The position numbers and the translations under genes are program-made. A stretch of 64,000 bases of DNA from Dallia pectoralis (taxonomy: Eukaryota > Chordata > Actinopteri > Esociformes > Umbridae): positions 3,555,728 through 3,619,727 of the forward strand of contig CM055741.1 in the NCBI GenBank assembly GCA_029465975.1. The letters run 5' to 3'. The notes beneath the pieces were generated by a model. That model saw only the letters and a program-made list of their open reading frames with translations. It did no database searches and was not told the DNA's origin. Shown one piece after another: positions 53,001 through 64,000 of the stretch (positions are counted from its first letter, which is position 1; each line of letters starts with the position of its first letter).

Positions 53001-56000
53001 TTTGAGGTCAAAGGCTGGCCCTACCAGCGTCTGGAGAACTTAACTACTGACTCTCAGGGGATGGCAGGTTTCTCCATAAACACAACCAGCATGTCCAAGG
53101 ACGATATTAACCTTTTAGTGAGTGACTTAAACTGTTGCCCTGAGTTTTGCTGTTCTTGTGGATGTCTGCATGTTCTGTTGGTAATCTAAACAAGATGGCG
53201 CATCAGATGAAACTGTGAAATTGTGGAATTGGCTTGTCAATTCCTTTCAGATCGCATATTGGATAGTTGATTACGAGTTCTAGAGCCAAGAGATGAACTG
53301 AATACAGCAGCTCAGATGTTCAACTTCTAGGTTTCTTTTTCTTCTGTAGACCATTTGCTCAAGGATTCTGGCGCTTCTAGGTGCTTTACAATTCAGGTCC
53401 TTACTTCTGGTGGTATTGAGTCTTGACCTCTTTTTCCAGCTGAGTGACAGTCCACAAGCTGAGTACCCAGGATACAGAGTTCCCCATTTCACCGTCGGTC
53501 GACACACAATCTCCATGATCCGTCCCACTGACACAGAAGAGACGAGGTTCAGCTCTCTGGCTGTCCAGAACCAGGGGAAACCACTGGAATGTAGGAAGGA
53601 CGTGTCTATACCTGTTCGCTATACCATAAGAGAGACAGTCCCTAAGGGCTCACTAGACGTTGTGTACCTGGTGAGTAGAACCCGGAACTCGTTGGAACCT
53701 GTTCTGAGCTGACCTATACCACATGTATCTTAGCAATGAAATGCACCCCTTCATGTTTGTTACCCAGAGTGGTTGCAGTAAGCTTCTTTAAGAACAAATG
53801 GATGTATTAATATTTCTACCGTTAAATATGATTACCATATGTCATCAAGGGGTCAGAAATGGACACATTCTCCCAGGAAATTACTTTAGATGAGGACTTG
53901 GTCAGACATCTCCGCATCAATTTGCTTCTCCTTCCTCGCCATGTCTGTCCTCCTGTAGGTCTTATCCAGAGGGCTTGTGGTTCTTACTGGACTCATGGAG
54001 GTCACCGTGCAGCCGGAGAGTCCGGGTGAGTATAGTTCCTTCTGAACGTACAGGAGGCCACGTGATCTGGAGGTCAGTCGTGACCCTCGGATCTAGTATG
54101 AAGATGATGGACCAGGTGATGTGGTCTTGTGTTGCAGTAACTGAGGGTGAGCTCTTTCTGACGATAAGCGTGGTTCCTGAGATGGCACCGACGGTTCAGG
54201 TCTTGGTCTACAGTGTGCTTCCCAGTGAGGCCGTCATCGCCCACAGCGTCAACCTCCCCACAGAGAAATGCTTCAGGCACAAGGTGTCCGTCGTCTTAGA
54301 AATCAGACACAGCGCTCGTCAAACTAACCGTTCACCTGGACCGATCGTAACTTGTGTGACGTCTGTTAGGTGTCGGCGGCGTTCTCTCCTTCCAACGCCG
54401 TTCCAGGGGAGAGGAACACCCTGAAGGTCTCTGCCCTGCCGGGTTCCCTGTGTGGCATCAGTGCTGTGGACCAGAGTGTGGGCATAATGGAGCCAGGGAA
54501 TAGGCTGAATGATGACAAGGTCACGGCTCTTGTTGGGGAATCTATAGTATCAAACATAACGCACTTGGTCTTGAATGCAACTAGTTTCAGAACAATTGAC
54601 TTTGATCTTTTAAGTAAATTGTGTTTCAGTGACCATGTTCTGCACCTTATCCCATTACAGATATTTGATTTGTTACCTGTCAAGGCGATTACATCTATTC
54701 CCTTCCAGCTGGAAGATCCAGAAACATGTTTGCCTGTACGACCTAAGAGACAAATATTTGCAGATGTGAATGACCCCTATCAAGTTTTTCAGGTAAATAT
54801 TTATGGAAGTTCATCTGATTTCTTAATTTAGACTGGAAAAGGCAAACAAAGCAAAATAAAGAATGTTACAACTTGCTTTTGCTATCATTTTAGCGTCTTG
54901 GACTGAAGCTGGCAACAAATCTGAAAGTAAAAATTCCTTCCTGCCTTAATTACCGTGGGAACGACTACCATCACTACAATGGTGACGTCTTACTCTTGTT
55001 AATTTTCTCGAACACAGTTTCTGATTCTGACACTGCTTGCTTTGGCCTGTAGGATCTTTGCATGTGTGTTTTCTAACCAGCTGGTCGTATTGGGAGAATA
55101 ACAACCGCTTTTTGTGGTATTAGGTTTTCCAAGATCTATGATGCGTTTTGACTCCATGAGGCCTGCTCAACCTTTCCTTGAAGCCCTAACGCTAACTGAC
55201 GCTTCGCCTCCTGCACGGACTGTCCGTACGTTCTTTCCTGAGACATGGCTATGGGATCTTGTGGAAGTTGGGTGAGTAGTGAGGTTGGCCAAGGGCAGGA
55301 AGCCCTCCTGGCGCTCATATTATAGTCTTATTGTTATACATGGTTACAGTGACTAGTATCTGGAACCTCTGCTAATGTACCCCATGGTTCTTATAGAAAA
55401 GGGTTCCTTGGTCCTCAAAAGACTATTTGGTTAGAACGCTATAATGTTTGCACATCTTGTGTTCCAGTTTGTAGTCACACTCTGTAGTACATTTGGTTTT
55501 GTTTAACCTTTGACATGTACTGCAGGAAGTCTGGGTTTGCCAACGTGCCCTTGACTGTACCAGACACAATCACCACCTGGGAGACCGATGCCTTCTGCCT
55601 GGCCCAGAGTGGCTTTGGTCTGGCTCCGCCGGTGACCCTCACGGTCTTCCAGCCCTTCTTCCTGGAGCTCACTCTGCCTTACTCCATCGTCAGGGACGAG
55701 CGCTTTGAGCTGAAGGCCACTGTGTTCAGTTACCTTTCCGAGTGCATCATGGTACGACGCCACAATATGGTCTTTGATGTTGCCGTTGTTGGTTTTACAC
55801 TTCGGTTCAGTCACTTGTCGTGCATCTTAGCTTCCTCTTAATCCTCTTTGGCAGGTTTCTGTGACTCCAGCTCCCTCAAAATACTACACCCTGACACCAG
55901 TGAAGAATGTTCAGTACTCATCCTGTTTGTGTGACAACGGGCGGAAGACGTTCAGTTGGACGATGGCGCCCTCTGTCCTTGGTTAGTTGGCCTTCATTCA

Positions 56001-59000
56001 TCAGCTGTTGAATCTCCAGAATGCTGTCATCCTGACTTGGGGTTTTGTCTGGTTTTAGGGGTTTTGAATGTGTCTGTTACGGCAGCGGCCATTTCCTCAC
56101 GCGCCGCCTGTAACAACGAGGTGGTGAGCGTACCGGTGAGGGGACGCCTTGACACGGTCATAAGGAGCCTGTTGGTGAAGGTATGTAGACTACTGTTATG
56201 GTGGTTTGGACTTCTGCTCTGGTGGAGCTCAGATCAGTCCCTAACCCGCTGCTCTTTCCTCTCAAAGGCTGAGGGAATGGACAAGACTGACACCTACAAC
56301 TGGCTGCTTTGCCCGACTGGTCAGTACCTTGACAACACTTGAATGTTTACTTTGATGGGAGTGGCCTTCAGCTCAGTCCTCTTGTCTTTGTCTCCACAGG
56401 AGGAGTTCTAACAGAGCAGGTGAAGCTGGAACTCCCCAAGAATGTGGTGGCCGGATCTGCGCGAGCTTCACTCTCAGTTCTGGGTATAATTACTTTTTAA
56501 AATTATTTTATGGATGTGGTTCTTACAATGTGAACTACTGGATTGGCAAGGAGTACCGGTGGTTGAACCCACCTTCCTCTATTTGGTAAACGGCAGCCCT
56601 TTTATTGCAAGTGTTCCCAACATCTTATGTTTGTCTTTAGGTGACATCCTGGGTCGGGCCCTCAAGAACCTTGATGGATTGTTGGAGATGCCGCATGGCT
56701 GTGGGGAGCAGAACATGGCCCTCCTGGCCCCAAATATCTACATCCTAGAATACCTGAAGAACACGGCGCAGCTCACCCCGGTCATCCTGGACAAGGCCAC
56801 CAAGTTTCTCATCAGTGGTATGGATGTCTGCGAAAGCGTCAACCAGACAAACTGACTGACGCGTTTAATGTGTCTATTTAACGGCCGAGTTGTGTAAAAG
56901 AGATTAGAAGATGGCTTCAGTTTGCATTACGAGGCCAGCTCTGCCCGGATTCTTTGGCTTTTGTCTTAATTAGTCATGTATTAATATCAGTATTTAGTTC
57001 TACCTGAGATCTGTTGATACCAGAGCTATTCTGGAGGCTTCATATATTTAAGGAAGTGCGCAACGGTTTTGATGAATGTAACGGAACTAACTTTGCTCTG
57101 AACACACGATCAGGTTTCCAGAATGAGCTGAACTACAAGCATGCTGATGGCGCGTACAGTACATTTGGACAGGGCTCGGGGAACACATGGTGAGGTTTTG
57201 GGTTCTTTACCCACCAAAACTGACCTAAGTCTCCCTCAGTTGTGGCGTTGGCTGTTGTCGTGTGTGATTTTACTGGTTTCTTTTCAGGCTGACTGCGTTC
57301 GTGCTGAGATCCTTTGGCAAAGCGAGAGAATTCATTTATATTGACCCGGCAAGAATTGAGGAATCCAGGAATTGGCTGGGACTTCAACAAAACCAATATG
57401 GTTGTTTCAAAATATTAGGGAAACTGTTCAACAACAGAATGAAGGTATTTCTATTGCTGGATTGAGATTCATCAAGTTGGAAGTTTACCTCAACAGATTG
57501 CGAGATTAGCTGTTTCTTCAAACAATTCTCTCTAGGGTGGTGTATCGGATGAGGTCACCCTGACTGCTTATGTCACTGCAGCCATGTTGGAGATCAACAT
57601 ACCTGTGTCGGTAAATATTCCTTTCCTCAACATATCACGTTAGTCATTAGACGTCTGTACACACAATACTCCATATTTATGTAAACATCACATTTTCCTG
57701 TAGAACCACAATTTCTCACTGTTTTTGACAAATTGACCCTTGAATAACATGTACCCGCTCACAGTCTTATGAAATGGTTTCGCATCCTTGTCCACCAAAA
57801 TGGTGTGTTAACCTGCATGGTATCTGTCTAACTTGAGCTTGCGTGGTTTGTATAGTCTCGCCAGGTGGCACTGATCTGTCCAGGCTGAAACTTCTCCTCC
57901 TTTTCGTGCTGCAGGATCCTGTCGTGTTACGTGGCTTGTCTTGCCTGCGGAACTCCACCAGGATTTTGTCGGACACCTACACCACTGCTCTGCTGGCCTA
58001 CACCTTCAGCCTGGCAGGGGATGTGGTGAATCGGGACCAGCTACTACAGCATCTAAAGAGGACTGCTATCCAAGAGGGTGAGTGGCACACAGGACCCAGA
58101 TGGTTCCGTTGTCCTCATCAACGTTATCTGTAGACTGGCATACACAGATGCTGTGGTCTGTTTGTCCCTCAGGGGGTCTTCTACACTGGTCCCAGACCTC
58201 TGACACGTTAGTCTCCCTGGAGGTGGAGACTAGCTCCTATGTTCTGCTGGCTGTCCTACGGTCCTCCACGCTGTCTACCGCTGACCTGGGCTACGCCTCC
58301 CGTATCGTCAGGTGGCTGGCGAGGCAGCAGAACCCCTACGGAGGCTTTTCCTCCACACAGGTACCCCTGCATAACCGCCCTGACATAACATCCTGGGATG
58401 TGCTACCTGGCCGGGCGTCACGTAACTCTAACCGTGTCTTCTCAGGATACGGTGGTGGCCCTCCAGGCACTGGCTCTGTACTCAACCAAAGTGTTCAAAA
58501 AGGAGGGAGCTAGCGTGGTGACTGTGACGTCTCCTAGTGGGAGCCAGCACCGCTTTGATGTCACACAGAGCAACAAGCTTCTCTACCAGGAGAGGGCGCT
58601 GCAGGAACCCATAGGGAGATACAGTGTTAAAGTAGAGGGCAGCGCTTGTGTTTCGGTCCAGGTTGGTGACTGAACACACATCCTCCCTGTGGTACAAGTG
58701 GTTTATTATTACTGAGGTTCCAGCAGGTAAGCTTCTGGCTGAATGTTTTCTATGCTGGTTTCTGACTGTTCCTCCTCTAGGTGGCGCTCTTCTTCAACGT
58801 CCCAACAACTTCTAAACACCAAGTGCTTAGTATCCAGGTGAAGACCGAGGTCAACTGCAACAGCCTCTCTTCAAGACGCAGAGTCACGCTTAAACTTCAG
58901 TCTGGGTAAGGGTGAACTGAGTGTTGGTGGGTGTCTAGTAAGCACATACAAAATGATGCTTAAGAATTTCTCACTGGTCTTTGCTTTCAGATACCATGGA

Positions 59001-59609
59001 GAGGCGACGACCACCAACATGATCATAGTGGATGTAAAAATGCTGTCTGGCTTCGTCCCAGAACCAGAGTCTCTGACGCGGGTGAGTTTGACTCCGTTGC
59101 CATGGTGACCTTTGGCATGCGTCCTTGAACGTCTCCAGAATGAGGTGTTTCTACAGTAATGTCTTGTGTTCACAGCTGAGGGCTGCACATCTCGTGGACC
59201 GTGTTGACACAAAAGATGACCATGTGTTGGTGTACTTGACAGAGGTGAGACCCACCCACAAACGTCCGGCTGTTTGAAAAAAAAATGTTCCTGTTGACAC
59301 ACTGTGGGAACGTTCTTCAGCCTACGGTTGAATTAAAACCTCTGCGGAACACTAAGCTGTTAACCAATGCTTGTTCTGTACAGTTACAACGGGGACATCC
59401 TTTAAACCACACAGTGGGTATAGTCCAGGAGCATCCAGTACAGAATCTAAAACCAGCAGTGGTCAAGATCTACGATTTCTACCAGCCAAGTAAGTTGATG
59501 ACCTGAACACACGCATTCCTTAATTTGTTTACATGCGTTGTCAGAGTAATGTGTTGTGTTTCGTTCAGGTGACCATGCTGAAACGGGATATGCTTTTCCT
59601 TGCCAGTAG
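50051..59609 (+). CDS. Alpha-2-macroglobulin-type thioester protease inhibitor
   Basis: Secreted broad-range protease trap. Exons: 50051-50139, 50438-50618, 50712-50868, 51001-51053, 51580-51600, 51804-51969, 52072-52156, 52294-52414, 52497-52614, 52711-52820, 52947-53117, 53440-53670, 53959-54025, 54138-54283, 54370-54519, 54661-54792, 54894-54981, 55124-55271, 55526-55751, 55855-55981, 56059-56180, 56268-56319, 56400-56483, 56641-56817, 57114-57189, 57288-57444, 57536-57610, 57915-58077, 58173-58360, 58446-58661, 58781-58905, 58991-59081, 59176-59244, 59384-59489, 59569-59609. They give 1442 codons, all in phase (human A2M 1474). The signal peptide spans about residues 1-24. Family marks are YNPMTFIQTDKPIYIPGQ, AVDQSV, a variable bait region at about 625-700, the thioester motif GCGEQ at 968-972 (56697-56711), YGGFSSTQDTVVALQAL, and a receptor-binding domain ending GYAFPCQ. 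One intron is GC-AG (52615). Which A2M/A2ML/ovostatin paralogue it is cannot be told by eye. Confidence 0.95.
54661..54981 (+). other. Macroglobulin bait-region exons
   Basis: Exons 54661-54792 and 54894-54981 align in position with the A2M bait region, between IFDLLPVKAI and the later MG7/LNX segment. They contain RPKR at 54739-54750 (residues 649-652) followed by Gln, a basic cleavage-like motif. The bait is the segment proteases cut to trigger trapping, so its sequence largely sets specificity. Confidence 0.75.
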
Positions 59610-59712
59610 GAGAACAAGCAGATGTGTGTTCATTTGGAATTGCTGATATTGATTTCATGGTTTTCTAAGAACATGCTGTAAGAACCATTTGATCCAAACT
59701 TCTGTAACTGGA

Positions 59713-59718
59713 AATAAA
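59713..59718 (+). terminator. Poly(A) signal AATAAA of the macroglobulin gene
   Basis: AATAAA lies 104 bases after the TAG at 59607-59609. It is the first canonical signal downstream. Confidence 0.75.
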
Positions 59719-59739
59719 GTTTCACCTAAAATGTCCTTG

Positions 59740-60089
59740 AGCATGTCTTTATGTTAAAGTTCCACAGTGTAGGCTACCCATTGCATTCTGGGAGAGTACT
59801 TCTGGCGTGCTTTTCTGTAAAAAAAAAACCTACCAAAAATCTAATTCAGAATTTGCCAATGATACTGGGTCATCTGTACCTAGTATAAACAGTGAAAAAT
59901 GTTCGATAAATACCTGCGGTTGTGTTAATAAGAATTTGCAAATGGTTGAGTCCGTCAGTTGTACAAGCATTACTGAACTGCTCCCAGATCCTGAGTCAGA
60001 TTAGGACAGCAACAGTCCATATCTGGTAGGGTACCTCAACTATGGGGTACAGCCACATGGGTACTTAAAGTAGTGCTGCTGGGCAGTCC
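59740..60089. other. Intergenic between macroglobulin gene and hAT-like element
   Basis: Unique sequence. A 65-codon + strand ORF (59807-60004) shows no recognised domain and is not reported as a gene. Confidence 0.4.
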
Positions 60090-60097
60090 GTGCCCAC

Positions 60098-60935
60098 CAG
60101 TGGCGGGCCGTGCATTTCACACCTAGGCCTTCAGTGGTGTCCCACCCGACTTAATCCACCTCTTAATACCAACATTATGACGCCACAACTATAAACCATC
60201 AATATTATAAACGCAGTACAACAGGCTGTTGCATCACAGATGGGTATCTTATGCAGCGATGCCGCCATTACCTTTTCGTTGTGGAGCTCTGTTTCCCTGC
60301 GCATATGTTCATTGTGTGTTCCTCGGCTCGGACAGGCTAGCTAACTTCGGGGTTGTCCGACCTTTCCTTATAATGTCCCGCTTTTCTTAAAGTCCGTCTC
60401 GAAAAAATGGCTTTGCGAGTTAATGTCTTCTCCTGTCAGCCATTGTGGTTTGTAAAATAAAAAAGTTTAATCGCTACATTAATGTTTTATATTGTACAGA
60501 TGCGGTTTGCGCTGACTAGTAGTAATAGTATGAGTTCTGACCATCCAATCAAAGGGTGTGAAAAGGCAGACGTTATCCTAAGCCTGCTAGATGGCCCCAG
60601 TGTCGCCATCTTGATCTGATTGAATATCTGATTGGTTAAAGAGCACCGTTACATTGCCATTCATTTTGAAGCTACAGGCGCCTGCATGATTGATTCTGAA
60701 GGCCTTAAGGCAGATTTCTTTGACGTGGCAACACACGATAGCTGAAATAAGATTGGATAAAAACTCTAAAATAAAAATACACTACTGGAAGCAGCGCGAC
60801 CCAGAAAATAGCTGAGAATAGACTTGGGAATTTAATACACATTCACGGGAAAAATATATTACAATGCAAACCAGGGATTCTGATAGTGTTTAGACCAGCA
60901 GAGAAGGCCTTGCTGGCCCTGATGGTCCACCACTA
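60098..60935. mobile_element. Non-autonomous hAT-like transposon with 8-bp target duplication
   Basis: The left end, CAGTGGCGGGCCGTG with CTAGGCCTTC downstream, and the right end, GAAGGCC with GGCCC and GTCCACCACTA, are imperfect inverted repeats. Both ends are flanked by the identical 8-mer GTGCCCAC (60090-60097 and 60936-60943), the duplication length of hAT elements. The 838-bp interior has no transposase-like ORF. It lies between the macroglobulin gene and NTHL1. Confidence 0.8.
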
Positions 60936-61006
60936 GTGCCCACACAGTACCCACATGTGTATGAGCACTTACAGCAGGTTAGAGGACAAAGTCCGGATTT
61001 AAGTTC

Positions 61007-61012
61007 TTTAAT
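61007..61012 (-). terminator. nthl1: Possible poly(A) signal ATTAAA for NTHL1
   Basis: TTTAAT on + (ATTAAA on -) lies about 235 bases beyond the NTHL1 stop. It is a common variant signal, and usage is inferred. Confidence 0.35.
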
Positions 61013-61244
61013 GTGGAACAGGTGATAAAACACATGTCTTTAGTACTCCTGTATCTGAATAGTACTAACTATCTATACTGGTGGTTTTCTGTTCAGTGAC
61101 CAGGCCAAGCTACTGAAGAGACTCAGAGACCCTGTCAAATCTTTACCTTTCTCCCTACCTGTGTCTTGACAGTAGTCCCCTTCGAACACTACACCTTTCT
61201 GAGGGTCTCTAAATGAACCAGTGAGCATGCTGGCCTAGATGGAC

Positions 61245-61751
61245 TCAGCCCTCCACAGTCCTGTCATGGTCTAAATTCTGGCTCTGGAAATCCTCCTTTG
61301 CGTAGGGAAGAGAACCAGACTCTAGCTTGACCCTTGTCGTGGTCTGGGAGCGAGGAGGTCCATTTTTAGGCCTCTTGGCTTGGTGGGCGGAGGGGCAATG
61401 GTGCTGGTTCAAACACACAGAGCAGAGGGGGTTGATGGGTAGGCACACCTGCTGACCGAACCCCACCATTAACCAGTTGATCTCACTCCACAGGTCCCTG
61501 TTGGACAAAGAGAAAGGGGAACATCATCTGTTTTCTGTCATCAGATCATTATTTCATAACTGTGGTATTAGTCATGTTTCTCTGGGTGGTTAACTGATTG
61601 TGATTATGTTGGAAGTAATCTGACAGGTTAGAACGGAAGTGTCACCTTGGTAACCAGTCCTCCAAGGCAATGCGTGTCTTCTCTGGGTTTTTGGTCCGTT
61701 CTCTTGTCCAGCCCTGCCTGTTAGATATACGATGAACGTGTGTGTCCACGC

Positions 61752-61788
<37 letters not shown>

Positions 61789-62985
61789 GAAAGCAGCAAA
61801 AAGTACAATTTTCCCTTAAGGACTACAACAACCCCATCTGATCTCCAAACACCAGTTCTAGGCTGATGAGCAGCATGGTCCTTGTAGTCATATTTCCCTA
61901 CCTATTCCAGAGACCTCATTCCAAGCGATAAGCATGGCCAGATGGGCCATCTTGGGTCCGACCCCAGGTAGCCGTACCAGACCCTCTACAGTGCTTGGAA
62001 TGTCCCCTCCGAACTCTGCCTGAAGCATGGCTGACGTCTGCTTCAAGTACTTCACTTTGGTCTGAGTGAGGGAGGTTCATGTTACCTTCTAGCCGGCCAC
62101 AGGGTGTGTGTGTGTGTTTGTGTGTGTTACCTTCCAGAAGCCGACAGGGTAGATGAGTTGCCCCAGTGTGTGGTCGTCTGTGTTTATGATGTTGTCCACG
62201 GTACAGCCGTGAGCCCTGAGTCTCTGCATGGCCGCCCCAGTCACTTGGTCCTTGGTTTGGCTCGACAACATGAGGGACACTAGTACCTGGTAACGCCTCA
62301 CCTGGTACACGAAAGGGGAGAGAGTGAGTGAGCCGGAAATGGGGGCGTGGGGTGCGGTCGCGGTGGGTGTAGGACATTGACCTCAGCAGGGGCATCTGTG
62401 TCGTAGCATTTCTCTGCCCCCATGACATCAACAGGGGCATCTCTGCTGCTCCGCATCTGTCTGATGTGATCTAGTTGCTCTGTCCAATCAGGAGGCTGCC
62501 AGTCATGAGACTCAGTCCTCTCCTCATATTCCACCTTCACCTGATCCCTTCTCCTACTTCTGGAGTTTGCTGAGAGTAATAATGGTGTCGATTTGTCTGG
62601 CCCTGGTTTGGGTTGGACGACTGTTGGGTGATTGAAACCGGAGGACCAAATACCTGCAAAATAAAGTGGGACAGAAGCGTTTTAATGAGGCAAAGGTGGC
62701 ATTACCAGCGACTGATGTCTAGCGGTTGTCCCAAATTTTGGAGCCCTTACATGAACATCGTGATAATAAAACGGACCGAACCATCCTATTCATACCTGAA
62801 CTCAGTCCCTCTCCCTGCTTGGAGACACTTGACTCCTCATCTTCCTGTTTCACGTGCCCACTCGCCTTCGCCACACTCTTCTCCAGATTGTTTTTTAAAG
62901 TCGTAGACAAACCGACGCAACGCCGGGTCCGGTTGACGCTCCGAGTGACGACTCTGGTGTTTTTAGAGAAATACGGCGACGTCAT
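61245..62985 (-). CDS. nthl1: NTHL1, endonuclease III-like DNA glycosylase/AP lyase
   Basis: Excises oxidised pyrimidines in base-excision repair, in nucleus and mitochondria. ATG is at 62985 and TGA at 61247-61245. Exons: 62985-62796, 62653-62382, 62301-62131, 62061-61902, 61751-61646, 61497-61245. These give 383 codons. The N-terminus is basic and Ser-rich, as expected for a targeting region. The core has YQVLVSLMLSSQTKDQV and the helix-hairpin-helix LPGVGPKMAH with catalytic Lys248. VDTHVHRI follows with catalytic Asp267. The [4Fe-4S] ligands Cys318, 325, 328 and 334 follow the C-x6-C-x2-C-x5-C spacing. Human NTHL1 ends soon after the last Cys. Here about 49 residues follow, rich in Lys, Arg and Ser. 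NTHL1 head to head with TSC2 and beside NHERF2 is the human 16p13.3 order. Confidence 0.96.
61750..61787. repeat. (AC)n abutting the NTHL1 acceptor
   Basis: About 16 AC units start three bases after the exon edge at 61751, inside the intron. Confidence 0.85.
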
Positions 62986-63410
62986 CCTGAAACAGAGAAA
63001 GAAATACTTACACGCCCTTGTATTAATACAAGTGAGACAAGTGAGTTCTAACAACGACAACTAGCTTGCTTGGCGTGCTAACTTACAAACGTTGACACAT
63101 TTATAAAAACGTGTAGTTGTTTCATATAAAACAGTAAGTCTTTGTTTTACTATACTTAACAAACAAAAAGCACGTGCATAGACTATAATACAAACCTATC
63201 GCCAAATATTTAATTTCACGTCCGAATGAATCATGTTTATCACAGGAATGCAGGAGATAAACTACATTTCCCGTCAGCCTCTTCGACACATGTGTTTTTG
63301 TAGGAAGTTCCAGTCCGCCCATCCGGTTGTCGGGCTGGGGGGTTTGATCAGAGCTAGGACGAGGCTTTTAGGGTTTGCAATTAGGATACCTTTGTAAATG
63401 CATGGCCTCA
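62986..63410. promoter_or_regulatory. NTHL1 / TSC2-like bidirectional promoter region
   Basis: A short interval lies between the NTHL1 ATG and a probable + strand first exon. No TATA box is evident. The GTCGGGCTGGGGGG stretch near 63328-63341 is the most GC-rich part. Function is inferred from the head-to-head layout known in mammals. Confidence 0.4.
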
Positions 63411-63472
63411 GTTTGTCTCTTCTCGACAGCTGCAAGTGAATGACTCCAGAAACGCATCTAGCTCGATAGAAG
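63411..63472 (+). other. Possible non-coding first exon of TSC2
   Basis: Unique sequence ends in a strong donor (GATAGAAG|GTGAGT, exon end 63472), transcribed away from NTHL1. In mammals the divergent partner of NTHL1 is TSC2, whose first exon is non-coding. No TSC2 coding sequence is inside the window, so this rests on synteny plus the donor. From 63473 to 64000 I see only intron-like sequence. Confidence 0.35.
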
Positions 63473-64000
63473 GTGAGTTTCCGTCGTATTATTATTTGAA
63501 ATAACGACGTTATGTTCGGAATGCCAGTCTCGCCTGTCAACAACTACTGACTGTAGAACAGTCTAGCTAGCAAGCTTCATAAGGTCTTATTTGGGGTTTT
63601 CTCTCTTTCTCTGTGTCCGTTATTTTAAGAGTCACCGACAGTTCACGCGTTTGTTACAACTAACATGGAACCATCGTTCATTTGGTCGCTTGGTCTTTCT
63701 CCCACGCAAGACACTGCTTTTGACAGGGCTAATAATATGGGATATTATTGTGCCTTTTTTCCTGGTGCGCAGTCTGCGCACTTTTGTCTCTCTCTTCCCC
63801 TCTAAAGCGGATAATAAATCAATGTCACATTAGAAGGAACCCGAGTATGTAGCCTGTAACGTTGTGTCCATGTAGTTCGCACTTTTGGATTGTGAATGGG
63901 GGTTTTGTATCACTCATCCACTGAGGTGAAACTACTCTTTTTTTGTAAACATTGACGTCTCCTTTTAGTTGCGTTCTTTATACAAGCTATTATTGTTGTA

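Noticed and set aside
59807..60004. 65-codon + strand ORF after the macroglobulin gene
   Set aside because: No recognised domain, no splice or promoter context, and it lies beyond the poly(A) signal.

Overview
The window is vertebrate nuclear DNA, almost certainly from a teleost fish. The genes are split into many short exons with GT/AG introns. The non-coding DNA is saturated with (CA)n tracts and minisatellites. Fish-type transposon debris (Tc1-like, hAT-like, an L2-type LINE tail, a relic of a fish multicopy zinc-finger gene) is present. I read five complete genes, one 5'-truncated gene and a probable first exon of a further gene, splicing each by hand; reading phase stays consistent across every junction.

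Layout: (1) DCAF15, + strand, 433-4762, 5' end outside the window; (2) RFX1, - strand, 7175-17960, tail to tail with DCAF15; (3) TNPO2 (transportin-2), + strand, non-coding exon ending at 21238 and CDS 21815-29814, head to head with RFX1; (4) a gene-poor 10-kb stretch, about 32.7-42.3 kb, with a degenerate zinc-finger gene relic and many satellites; (5) NHERF2/SLC9A3R2, - strand, 42351-49297; (6) a complete 35-exon alpha-2-macroglobulin-type gene, + strand, 50051-59609, head to head with NHERF2; (7) an 838-bp hAT-like element with an 8-bp target duplication at 60098-60935; (8) NTHL1, - strand, 61245-62985; (9) a probable TSC2 promoter and first exon at the right edge.

In human, DCAF15, RFX1 and TNPO2 lie on 19p13, while NHERF2, NTHL1 and TSC2 are neighbours on 16p13.3. 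The window therefore joins two human linkage groups, with an A2M-type gene inserted between NHERF2 and NTHL1. The genes have unrelated roles (ubiquitin ligase receptor, transcription factor, nuclear import, membrane scaffold, protease inhibitor, base-excision repair), so this is ordinary vertebrate synteny, not a functional cluster.

The most unusual feature is that many minisatellites are anchored on exon edges. Their repeat units contain copies of the adjacent exon end together with its splice donor or acceptor, and in one case the stop codon. This occurs repeatedly in DCAF15, RFX1 and TNPO2, giving arrays of duplicated splice sites next to the true ones. Other points of note are a tetrabasic-type RPKR motif in the macroglobulin bait region, a GC-AG intron, and in-frame duplicated donors in DCAF15 and TNPO2. 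Nearly all long ORFs outside these genes are translations of tandem repeats and are not reported as genes.
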